Shown here in pieces: positions 5,776 through 11,427 of a stretch of 11,427 nt of DNA. Position 1 is the stretch's first letter. Every line of letters starts with the position of its first letter. This DNA comes from DASPKS01 sp035628035 (GTDB lineage: Bacteria; Bacteroidota; Rhodothermia; Rhodothermales; Rubricoccaceae), in assembly GCA_035628035.1 (NCBI GenBank), contig DASPKS010000208.1:1-11427 (forward strand), in the 5' to 3' direction. A program made the position numbers and the translations under genes. The notes beneath the pieces were generated by a model. It saw only the letters and a list, made by a program, of their open reading frames with translations, was not told where the DNA came from and made no database searches.

Positions 5776-6228
5776 ATGCGTACCTCCTTTCTCACCCGCG
5801 CTGTCCTGCTCGCGCTCCTCGCAGGCCCGCTCGCCCTCACGGGCTGCCAGAGCGATACCGACGTGAACGTCGACGAGGACGCCGTCCTCGACTCGGCCGC
5901 TACGGGCACCGAGCTCGACGACCTCGGCGACGACAATCCCGGCGGCGTGGACGATGACGCCGCCCGTACCGACGACGATGGGACGGCCGACCAGGGCTCC
6001 GGCGACAACGGGACGAACAGCGGCGACGACAGCCGACGCTCCGGTGACGATGACGGGACGTCGGACCGCGGCTCGGGCGATAACGGGAGCCGTAGCGGGG
6101 ATGACAGCCGCCACAGCGGCGGCGACGATGGCACCGACGACCAGGGCCGAGGCGACAACGGCTCCAGCGGGCGCGATGACCGGGGCGGCGACGACAGCGG
6201 GAGTGGCCGCGGTCGCGGCGGCGACGAC
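5776..6228 (+). CDS. Tandem lipoprotein 3, Asp/Gly/Ser 25-residue repeats
   Basis: The protein has 151 residues; the stop is TGA 6229-6231. The signal MRTSFLTRAVLLALLAGPL ends with lipobox LTGC, Cys24. The start of the mature chain (CQSDTDVNVDEDAV, then SAATGTELDD) resembles lipoprotein 1 (CQSDSDTDVDDAATGSE), showing common descent beyond the signal peptide. Residues 66-140 are three 25-residue repeats with fixed spacing: DDDGT, then GDNG, then DD. The tail is SGSGRGRGGDD. The acidic loops DDDGTADQ resemble the DxDxDG-type calcium loops of thrombospondin type 3 repeats, dockerins and some RTX proteins, but none of those signatures is complete, so calcium binding is an inference. The Arg content rises through the repeats, unlike in the two sister proteins. 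Function unknown; probably a disordered, Ca- or salt-responsive surface chain. Confidence 0.75.
5971..6195 (+). repeat. Three tandem 75-bp coding repeats
   Basis: Units 5971-6045, 6046-6120 and 6121-6195 are exactly 75 bp each and encode 25 residues. GDNG occurs at unit position 11-14 in all three, and GT at position 4-5. The DNA copies differ widely at third positions, so the repeat is old or under protein-level selection. Confidence 0.75.
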
Positions 6229-6231
6229 TGA

Positions 6232-6282
6232 GCCCGCTTCCTCATGCTGACCCAGGTCCGCTTCGCTTCGGGTGAAGCGGGC
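6232..6282 (+). other. Alternative hairpins after tandem lipoprotein 3
   Basis: GAAGCGGGC (6274-6282) can pair perfectly with GCCCGCTTC (6232-6240) just past the stop. It can also pair locally: CCGCTTC (6258-6264) with GAAGCGG (6274-6280), extended by GC with a G·U pair. No T-run follows. It may be a weak terminator or 3' stabiliser. Confidence 0.45.
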
Positions 6283-6331
6283 TGCGTTCCTCCGGAGGGT
6301 CCCTGCCGGGGTGCTAATTCTCCAACACGGT

Positions 6332-6339
6332 TATCTTCC
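6332..6339 (+). promoter_or_regulatory. Putative -7 box TATCTTCC of the S46 peptidase gene
   Basis: TATCTTCC lies 31 nt before ATG 6363, in the least GC-rich piece of the spacer (GCTAATTCTCCAACACGG precedes it). Same pattern and spacing as at 4372. No clear -33 TTG. Confidence 0.45.
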
Positions 6340-6362
6340 TCGCCCTTCCGGCCCCTTCCATC

Positions 6363-8450
6363 ATGCTGCTCCTCCGCCTCGCGCTCGTCCTCACGTTCCT
6401 CCCGGCCGCTGCGCTTGCCCAGGGCCCCAGCTTCGACCCGGACACCGTCCGGGCCGGCCGCCTCGACAACGGGAAGATGTGGACGTTCGAGAACCCCCCG
6501 GTGGAGTACCTCGCGGAGACGTACGGCTTCCGCCCCGACGCCGCGTGGTTCGAGCGCGCGCGCCTGGCGACGCTCCGCCTTCCCGGCTGCACGGCGTCGT
6601 TCGTCTCGCCCGATGGCCTCGTCGCGACGAACCACCACTGCGCGCAGGGGAGCGTGGTCGAGGTGTCGCAGGAGGGGGAGGGGCTCCTCGACGCTGGCTT
6701 CTACGCGCGGACGCCCGAAGAAGAGCGGCCCGTCGAGGGGCTCTACGTGGACCAGCTCGTCGCCATCGAGGACGTGACGGCCGAGATGGAGGCGGCCCTC
6801 GCGGCGGCCCAGACCGACGCTGAGCGGCAGCAGGCCTCGCGCGCGGCCGCGATGGCCATCCAGGAGCGGCTCCTCGCAGCGCGGGGCGGCGAGGGGGCCG
6901 GGTTCGTCGTGGAGGTCGTGGGCCTCTACCACGGCGGGCGCTACTCCGCCTACACCTTCCGCCGCCACACCGACCTCCGCCTCGTGTTCGCGCCCGAGCA
7001 GCGGCTCGGGTACTTCGGCGGCGACTACGACAACTTCACCTACCCCCGCTACGCGCTCGACTTCGCGTTCTACCGCGTCTACGAGAACGGCCGCCCATAC
7101 CAGACCGCACACTACTTCCCGCTGAGCCCGACGGGGGTGCAGGAGGGCGACCTCGTGTTCGTCGTCGGCAACCCCGGCTCGACGAGCCGCGGCCTCACGG
7201 TGGCCCAGCTCGAGTTCCTCCGCGACGTGCAGGTGCCGACGACGCTCCGCATGCTCGACACCCGCATCGCCGCGCAGCAGGCGTACCTCGCCTCCGGCCC
7301 GGAGAACCCCGATGCCGTGCGGAGCCAGCTCTTCGGGCTGATGAACAGCCAGAAGGCGTTTCGCGGGCGGCTCACGGGCCTCCGCGACCCGTACATCCTC
7401 GCGCGCCGGGCCGCCGCCGAGCGGCAGTTCCTCGCCGATGCCCCGGCGGCGCAGACGCTCATCGAGGAAGTCGCCGCCGTCCAGGCCGCGAAGCGGGCGA
7501 TGGCCGACCAGTATCGCCTCTTCGCCACCCTCACCAACCGGAACCTCGGCGCGCCGCTCCTCCTCCGGGGGCTCGCCGCCCGCGACTGGCTCAACAACCG
7601 GAGCGAAGAGGCCACCACGCGCCTCCGCGCCACGAACGACCTCCCGCCGCTCGTGGCACGGGGCTATCTCGCGGCACAGCTGGAGGACCTCCGCGCCTAC
7701 TACGCCGCCATCGGACGCCCGCTGCCGGCCATCCTCGAAGGACCTAGCGCGGAGGCGGTTGCCGAGCGGCTCCTCGCCGGGTCCGCCCTCGCCACCTCGG
7801 CCAGCCTCGCCGCCGCGATGGAGGCCAACACCCTCACGGCCGACGACCCCGCCGTCCAGCTCGGCGCCGCCTTCGCCGACGACCTCGCGGCGTTCCAGAG
7901 CGCCGCCGCCGGGCTGAGCGCGCGCGAGCAGGACCTCCTCCGCCGCCTCGGCCGCCTCCGCTACGAGACCTACGGCGTGGCGGTCCCGCCCGACGCGACG
8001 TTCTCGCTACGGTTTACCGACGGCGTCGTGCAGGGGTACGAGTACAACGGGACGCTCGCCCCCCCGATGACCACGCTCGCGGGCCTCTTCGACCGCCACT
8101 ACAGCTTCACCAACGCCGGCCCGAACGCGCCGCAGGACTGGACGCTCCCCCAGCGCTGGCTCGACGCCCGCGAAGACCTCGACCTCTCGACGCCGCTCAA
8201 CTTCACCTCCACCTCCGACACCATCGGCGGCAACTCCGGCTCGCCCGTCGTCACGCGCGACCTCACGCTCGTCGGGCTCAACTTCGACCGCACCATCGAG
8301 GGGCTCGTGCGCGACTACGTGTACCTCCCCTCGCGCGGGCGCAACGTGATGGTGGACGCCCGCGCGATCCTCCACTCGCTCGACCGCGTGTACGACGCCG
8401 ACCGCCTCCTCGAAGAACTGCGCGAAGCGCAGGAGGAGGCGCAGCGCTAG
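6363..8450 (+). CDS. Family S46 dipeptidyl-peptidase, DPP11-type (Asp/Glu-specific) by its Arg643
   Basis: The protein has 695 residues, normal length for S46. The signal peptide is MLLLRLALVLTFLPAAALAQ. The chymotrypsin-fold triad is visible: His in TNHHC (89-93), Asp223 in GGDYDNFTYPRY (219-230), and Ser625 in GGNSGSPV (622-629). An inserted helical domain covers about 270-530, and YNGTLAPPMTT (561-571) is a further family motif. These enzymes remove dipeptides from the N-terminus of periplasmic peptides, feeding amino-acid use. The residue 18 after the catalytic Ser sets P1 preference in the family: Gly in DPP7 (hydrophobic), Arg in DPP11 (Asp/Glu). Here FDR (641-643) places Arg643 there. 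The gene has its own probable promoter, and its stop lies 4 nt from the converging stop of the next gene. Confidence 0.95.
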   Translation: MLLLRLALVLTFLPAAALAQGPSFDPDTVRAGRLDNGKMWTFENPPVEYLAETYGFRPDAAWFERARLATLRLPGCTASFVSPDGLVATNHHCAQGSVVEVSQEGEGLLDAGFYARTPEEERPVEGLYVDQLVAIEDVTAEMEAALAAAQTDAERQQASRAAAMAIQERLLAARGGEGAGFVVEVVGLYHGGRYSAYTFRRHTDLRLVFAPEQRLGYFGGDYDNFTYPRYALDFAFYRVYENGRPYQTAHYFPLSPTGVQEGDLVFVVGNPGSTSRGLTVAQLEFLRDVQVPTTLRMLDTRIAAQQAYLASGPENPDAVRSQLFGLMNSQKAFRGRLTGLRDPYILARRAAAERQFLADAPAAQTLIEEVAAVQAAKRAMADQYRLFATLTNRNLGAPLLLRGLAARDWLNNRSEEATTRLRATNDLPPLVARGYLAAQLEDLRAYYAAIGRPLPAILEGPSAEAVAERLLAGSALATSASLAAAMEANTLTADDPAVQLGAAFADDLAAFQSAAAGLSAREQDLLRRLGRLRYETYGVAVPPDATFSLRFTDGVVQGYEYNGTLAPPMTTLAGLFDRHYSFTNAGPNAPQDWTLPQRWLDAREDLDLSTPLNFTSTSDTIGGNSGSPVVTRDLTLVGLNFDRTIEGLVRDYVYLPSRGRNVMVDARAILHSLDRVYDADRLLEELREAQEEAQR

Positions 8451-8454
8451 CCGC

Positions 8455-9135
8455 TCACTCGCCGCCCTCCCCCTCGTCCTCGATGCGGAATTGCCAGCCG
8501 ACGATGGCGTTCCACCCGCTCGCGTCGAAGGCGCGCGGCCAGCCCTCGGGAAGCTGCTCGGCCGACCACGTCACGCTCTCGAAGTCGCGCACGCGGTAGC
8601 TCGCCTCGAAGTAAAGCCCGCGGAACATCGTCTTCTCGAGGTAGAACCCCGCCGTGGCGCCCAGCTCGTACGTCTCGCCTGCGACGGCGTACACGTTCCC
8701 GTCGGCGTCGAAGCCCTGCGCGTTCCAGAGCTCGAGGATGCCGAAGTTGACCCCGAGGTAGGGCGAGACCGCCGCGTCATCGGGGACGCCGAGCCCGGAG
8801 GCATAGACGGCGATGGAGGGGAGCGTGCGGAGCGTGCCGCGGAGGTCGAGCGTCGGCTCGGTGGCCTCGAACCCGCGGAGGATGCTCGTCCCCAGGCCGA
8901 GCTCGAAGTCGGTCTCGCCCAGGCCGGGGAGGTCGAGGAGCGCCTCCGCGCCGATCCCGCTCACGCCGAAGTCGGCCAGGGTGCCTTCGATCTCCTCGCT
9001 GTTGGTGAAGGCGCCCACCTGGGTGTAGAACGCGATGGAGTTGAGGGACTCGAAGAGGCCCGAGACGGCCTCCATAAACTGCGCGCGGGCCGGGAGAGGG
9101 GCCGCGAGGAGAAGGAGGAGGGCGAGACGACGCAT
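8455..9135 (-). CDS. Small outer-membrane beta-barrel candidate, unknown function
   Basis: The protein has 226 residues. The signal peptide is MRRLALLLLLAAPLPARAQ; the frame continues open upstream, but that part is Arg/Pro-rich, non-protein-like and antisense to nothing supportable, so ATG 9135 is chosen. The mature chain has probable amphipathic strands (FELGLGTSI, LDLRGTLRT, SIAVYASGL, SPYLGVNFGILEL, ETYELGATAGFYLEKT, GLYFEASYRV, GWNAIVGWQFRI), enough for an 8-strand barrel of the OmpA/OmpX size class. It ends in an acidic tail EDEGEGGE rather than a terminal Phe. FDADGNVYAV is a loop with Asp and Gly. I recognise no named family. It is the last gene of a leftward group and converges on the S46 peptidase with no terminator between. 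Confidence 0.72.
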   Translation of the reverse strand: MRRLALLLLLAAPLPARAQFMEAVSGLFESLNSIAFYTQVGAFTNSEEIEGTLADFGVSGIGAEALLDLPGLGETDFELGLGTSILRGFEATEPTLDLRGTLRTLPSIAVYASGLGVPDDAAVSPYLGVNFGILELWNAQGFDADGNVYAVAGETYELGATAGFYLEKTMFRGLYFEASYRVRDFESVTWSAEQLPEGWPRAFDASGWNAIVGWQFRIEDEGEGGE

Positions 9136-9195
9136 CAGCGGTACGGGTCGTAACGGAAGGGTGACGAGAACCGGCCTTGGAGCCGGGTATGCCCC

Positions 9196-9207
9196 TCTTT
9201 GCAAAGA
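9196..9207. promoter_or_regulatory. 12-bp perfect palindrome TCTTTGCAAAGA
   Basis: It lies in the 109-bp gap between two leftward genes, 61 bp before ATG 9135. It is the most AT-rich dyad in the window and could be an operator or part of a promoter for the beta-barrel gene. No matching second site was found in the window. Confidence 0.3.
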
Positions 9208-9244
9208 CCAGACCGCGACGGAGGGGTCGAGCCCTACAGCGTGC

Positions 9245-9778
9245 TCATGGGGCAGGCGTGCCGGCGACCGGCAGTGGGGCGAAGTCCTGCGACGGGTAGG
9301 GAGTCGCCGTGGGGATGACGATGCGGACGTAGGGGTGCCCCGTCGCCTGGTGGCACCGGTTGCACGTGGCGACGAGAGCGCCGTAGACCTGCCCGAACGC
9401 CTCGGGGTCCTCCGCGGCAACGGCGGCTTCCAGCTGCTCGGCCACCGGCGGCAGCCAGTCCGCCCCCAGCGCGCTGATGTTGATGCCTTCGTCCTCGAAC
9501 CCCCCCACGGCAAGCGCCCCGCTGTTCTCGAGGATCTCCTCGACGTAGAACGTGGCGAGCGGCCAGTTCCGGGCCTCGGCCGACGCGTGGAGCTTCTCGG
9601 CGAACCGCTGGAACCGCGCCATGAGGTCGAGCAAGGCGCCTTCGCTTTCCGGTTCGGAAGCCTCCTCCTGGGGGGCGGGCACGGGGGTCCGCTCCGGCGC
9701 GAACGCGGCGAACAGCGCGACGAGGAGCGCAGCAGAGGCGACGACGAGGGCGGCGAGCGGGAGGACGGAGGGCTTCAT
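9245..9778 (-). CDS. Membrane-anchored cytochrome c with C-terminal CxxCH (class II-like helical bundle)
   Basis: The protein has 177 residues. Residues 5-27 form one hydrophobic segment (signal anchor or signal peptide), followed by a Pro/Glu linker (30-47). Residues 48-148 look all-helical, with a single heme site CNRCH (139-143) near the end of the last helix. A C-terminal CxxCH after a four-helix-like domain is the layout of class II cytochromes (c' and c556). The axial ligand on the far side would come from helix 1; the segment LMARFQRFAEKLHASAE offers Met53 and His64. It lacks the typical c' length before the heme, so assignment to class II is an inference. A Pro/Thr-rich tail follows (IPTATPYPSQDF). 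ATG 9778 is preferred over 9826 because the latter would overlap the EEP stop and add an Arg-rich prefix. It lies 44 nt downstream of the EEP gene, probably in the same transcript. Confidence 0.82.
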   Translation of the reverse strand: MKPSVLPLAALVVASAALLVALFAAFAPERTPVPAPQEEASEPESEGALLDLMARFQRFAEKLHASAEARNWPLATFYVEEILENSGALAVGGFEDEGINISALGADWLPPVAEQLEAAVAAEDPEAFGQVYGALVATCNRCHQATGHPYVRIVIPTATPYPSQDFAPLPVAGTPAP

Positions 9779-9822
9779 ACGGGCGAGGGCGAGGGCGCCG
9801 GAAGATCGCCCCGCCCGCGCGC

Positions 9823-10662
9823 TCACGCGCGCTCCAGCACGACGGTGGCCACGACGGGAAGGTGGTCCGAAGCACGACGTGCGGCCTCGGAGTCGTGGGC
9901 GCGGAGGCGGGTTACCGCCGCGCCGCGCGCGTAGATCCGGTCGAGCGCGAGGACCGGGCGCACCGAGGGGTAGGTGGCCGGCCAGGCCGCGTTGTCGTGG
10001 GCGGTGAAGGCGGCGTCGAGGTGGCGCGCAGCCCCGTCAACGCGCCACGCGTTCATGTCGCCGAGGAGGACGACGGGCCCTTCCTGGAGGTGGGCGTGGC
10101 TCAGCAGCGAGGTCACCTGGCGGGTCCGCGTCCGGTCCACGAGGGCGAGGTGGGTGGCCGCGATGGTGAACGGCCCGTGGGCGCCCCGGAACTGGGCGGC
10201 CAGTGCCGCGCGCCGTTCCAGCCGTCCGCAAGGGAGGTTCATCGCGAAGGCGGCCGACAGCGGCCACCGGGCGAGGAGCGCGTTGCCGAGCTCGCCGCGC
10301 CGGTGGATCCGTGTCGTCACGAAGGCGAGGTAGTAGCCGAGGCGGTCGGCGATGGCGGCGAGGGGGTCTACCCCGTCGAAGGGGCGGAGGGCCTCCTGGA
10401 GCGCGATCACGTCGGCTTGCAGCTCGGCGAGGACGGTTTCGGCGCGCTCGGGCTCGAAGGCGCGCCCCCCGCGGACGCCCGCCCACCGGTGCACGTTGTA
10501 CGAGGCGACGGTGAACCGCCCCGGCGGGGCAGCCCCGGCCGCCGGAAGCGGGTGCGGCGCATGCAGCTCGCTGAGGTAGGGATCGACCGTCCCCAGCCAG
10601 TCCACACGGCGGGGTCGGACGCGGCCGTTCACGGCCGAAGCGGAGGAGCGGGGGCGCGGCAT
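9823..10662 (-). CDS. Endonuclease/exonuclease/phosphatase (EEP) family hydrolase
   Basis: The protein has 279 residues and covers one complete EEP domain with all catalytic motifs in order: FTVASYNVHRW (Asn56), DVIALQEA (Glu90, metal ligand), GNALLARWPL (Asn127), ATHLAL (His171), GDMNAW (Asp202, Asn204), LDRIYARG (Asp241) and SDHLPV (Asp266, His267). This fold, DNase I-like, cleaves phosphodiester or phosphomonoester bonds in DNA, RNA, lipids or inositol phosphates with Mg2+. Closest in style to the small bacterial YbhP/YafD type, whose substrates are not established. No signal peptide is obvious: the N-terminus is MPRPRSSASAVNGRVRPRR, basic and without a hydrophobic core. The start ATG 10662 is likely because the upstream frame is Arg/Pro-rich and antisense to the zinc-ribbon gene. 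First gene of the leftward group. Confidence 0.9.
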   Translation of the reverse strand: MPRPRSSASAVNGRVRPRRVDWLGTVDPYLSELHAPHPLPAAGAAPPGRFTVASYNVHRWAGVRGGRAFEPERAETVLAELQADVIALQEALRPFDGVDPLAAIADRLGYYLAFVTTRIHRRGELGNALLARWPLSAAFAMNLPCGRLERRAALAAQFRGAHGPFTIAATHLALVDRTRTRQVTSLLSHAHLQEGPVVLLGDMNAWRVDGAARHLDAAFTAHDNAAWPATYPSVRPVLALDRIYARGAAVTRLRAHDSEAARRASDHLPVVATVVLERA

Positions 10663-10803
10663 GCGAAGCGGGCCGGACGGCGGCCCTTGTACCGGCCACG
10701 GCGGGGGAGGTTTGGCGGCGCGACGAAGGGCGTGAAGAGAGCGGGAACGCAGAACCCGACCCCCGGCGCACCGTTCAAGCGAGCCATTAAACGACGACTC
10801 CCG

Positions 10804-11175
10804 ATGGACCGCCTCCAGTGCAAGGCCTGCGGCTCCTTCAGCATGCTCCCCCTCGAGATCGAGCCGGAGGAGACGGAGGCGCTCGGGCTCCTCGACGACC
10901 ACGAGGCCCGCTTCTACACCTGCCACGTGTGTGGCGACAACTGGCTCTCCGTCCGCCACGTGGAGTCGGGCGACTGCCAGATCACGTTCGTCCACCAGAT
11001 GGGGCTCCAGCCCGTCCTCAAGCGCGTCGCCCACATGACCACGCCGGTCGTCCTTGCCGAGGGCACCGTCGACCGGTGGGACTACTTCTTCGGAGACGAC
11101 GAAGTGGAGGAGGAAGACTGGAAGGGCCGCCTCGAAGAGCGCCGCCGCATCCTCCGCTCGATCTGCTCGAACTGA
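10804..11175 (+). CDS. Small protein with TFIIS/RPB9-like zinc ribbon, unknown function
   Basis: The protein has 123 residues. Four cysteines form a zinc ribbon: Cys6 and Cys9 in LQCKACGSF, and Cys40 and Cys43 in FYTCHVCGDNW. The second knuckle, aromatic-Tyr/Thr-C-x-x-C-G-x-x-W, closely resembles the C-terminal ribbon of TFIIS and RPB9 (CxxCGxxW), known for nucleic-acid or polymerase contact. The region after it (50-95: SVRHVESGDCQITFVHQMG, then TPVVLAEGTVDRWDYFF) looks like a short beta domain. A very acidic patch GDDEVEEEDW (97-106) precedes a basic helix (LEERRRILRSI). Cys58 and Cys121 are extra. No signal peptide, so cytoplasmic. The start ATG 10804 begins the conserved-looking ribbon; the open frame upstream is antisense to the EEP gene and not protein-like. 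TAAACGAC lies 16 nt upstream. Its own terminator follows. Confidence 0.82.
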   Translation: MDRLQCKACGSFSMLPLEIEPEETEALGLLDDHEARFYTCHVCGDNWLSVRHVESGDCQITFVHQMGLQPVLKRVAHMTTPVVLAEGTVDRWDYFFGDDEVEEEDWKGRLEERRRILRSICSN

Positions 11176-11210
11176 TTCCGCCTGAGCGGACCCGCGCTGC
11201 GCAGGCGCTT

Positions 11211-11248
11211 CGAGGGGCTGCCCGTCCGGGCGGCCCCTCGCTGTTTTT
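11211..11248 (+). terminator. Rho-independent terminator after the zinc-ribbon gene
   Basis: CGAGGGGCTGCCC (11211-11223) pairs with GGGCGGCCCCTCG (11228-11240) over 13 bp with one T·G, loop GTCC, then CTG and five T (11244-11248). It lies just before the converging partial gene; read leftward it lacks a T-run, so it acts mainly rightward. Confidence 0.85.
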
Positions 11249-11251
11249 CGC

Positions 11252-11427
11252 TCAGCCCTCGAAGCGGACGCCCGCCGCCAGCCCGTAGAGCGCTTCTCGC
11301 GCGTCGGCGAAGTCGTCGGGCGTGGTCTCCACCTGCACGGCGTAGTACGCCTCGCCGTGGCGGAGGAAGAACACGAACCCGGTGGGCTCGCGCCGGGCCC
11401 CGCGCGCGCACACGAACCCGACAGCGT
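11252..11427 (-). CDS. C-terminal 57-58 residues of an unidentified protein (partial, runs off right edge)
   Basis: A leftward frame is open from the window edge to TGA at 11252-11254. It reads, in part, RREPTGFVFFLRHGEAYYAV, then QVETTPDDFADAREALYGLA, then AGVRFEG. The composition is protein-like: alternating hydrophobics in FVFFLRHGEAYYAVQVETT suggest two antiparallel strands, then a helix DDFADAREALYGLAAG and a short tail. The overlapping leftward frame that crosses into the zinc-ribbon gene is Arg-rich and is only a shadow. I do not recognise a family; a small alpha/beta domain at the end of a longer protein is all that can be said. Confidence 0.6.
   Translation of the reverse strand, partial: AVGFVCARGARREPTGFVFFLRHGEAYYAVQVETTPDDFADAREALYGLAAGVRFEG

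Noticed and set aside
4868..6195. CRISPR-like or non-coding tandem repeat array
   Set aside because: Repeats are in frame, degenerate and unspaced, inside coding sequences with signal peptides; no repeat-spacer structure.
4727..6231. Toxin-antitoxin or entericidin-like lytic pair among the tandem lipoproteins
   Set aside because: Only the small size, tandem order and lipobox agree with entericidins; chains are longer, acidic and unrelated in sequence.
5331..7112. Long leftward open frame (593 codons) across lipoproteins 2-3 and the S46 gene
   Set aside because: Arg/Pro/Ser/Val-rich with no motif; it is antisense to genes with signal peptides and catalytic motifs. Such shadows are expected at this GC content.
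9136..9513. N-terminal extension of the leftward beta-barrel gene
   Set aside because: It is Arg/Ser/Pro-rich and overlaps the cytochrome gene in another frame on the same strand; the signal peptide begins at ATG 9135.
9862..10803. Extension of the zinc-ribbon gene over the EEP gene
   Set aside because: It lies antisense to an EEP domain with all catalytic motifs and reads as Gly/Arg/Val-rich noise.

Overview
The window is very GC-rich chromosomal DNA with strong G/C preference at third codon positions. No start codon has a convincing Shine-Dalgarno sequence, and several genes are preceded by a TAnCTTCC box resembling the TAnnTTTG -7 element of Bacteroidota. Together with a family S46 peptidase, a DUF1573 protein, a DUF547 lipoprotein and several envelope proteins, this suggests a Rhodothermota-type relative of the Bacteroidota (Rubricoccus/Rubrivirga or Salinibacter-like). 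The organism assignment is an inference. I see no phage, transposon, CRISPR, tRNA or rRNA signal.

Layout. At the left edge a leftward gene enters (1-62, CPACGS zinc-ribbon start), divergent from a secreted DUF1573 protein (127-936) that ends in a strong terminator. A rightward cluster follows: DUF547 lipoprotein (1019-1888), outer-membrane beta-barrel candidate (1923-2855), Tat-exported sulfite-oxidase-fold molybdenum enzyme (2852-4003), cytochrome c lipoprotein (4000-4359) and a 65-residue membrane protein (4405-4602). The barrel, molybdoenzyme and cytochrome genes overlap by 4 nt (ATGA) each, so they probably form one translationally coupled periplasmic redox module.

From 4727 to 6231 there are three tandem small lipoproteins. 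Their 24-residue signal peptides are nearly interchangeable, and each has its Cys at position 24. Their mature parts are three different low-complexity designs: Gly/Thr/Met-rich, Ala/Asp amphipathic helix with 11-residue repeats, and three 25-residue Asp/Gly/Ser repeats. Two homologous GC-rich terminators separate them. This is the most unusual part of the window.

A complete S46 dipeptidyl-peptidase (6363-8450) follows. It has the Arg at Ser+18 that marks the DPP11 (Asp/Glu-specific) type. It converges, with a 4 nt gap, on a leftward group: EEP-family hydrolase (9823-10662), cytochrome c with a C-terminal CxxCH (9245-9778) and a small beta-barrel candidate (8455-9135). Divergent from the EEP gene is a 123-residue protein with a TFIIS/RPB9-like zinc ribbon (10804-11175), closed by a strong terminator. 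The C-terminus of another leftward gene (11252-11427) enters from the right edge.

Most products are predicted to act in the envelope: periplasmic electron transfer, peptide degradation, and surface or periplasmic lipoproteins. The two genes entering at the edges and the zinc-ribbon protein are the ones with no export signal in view.
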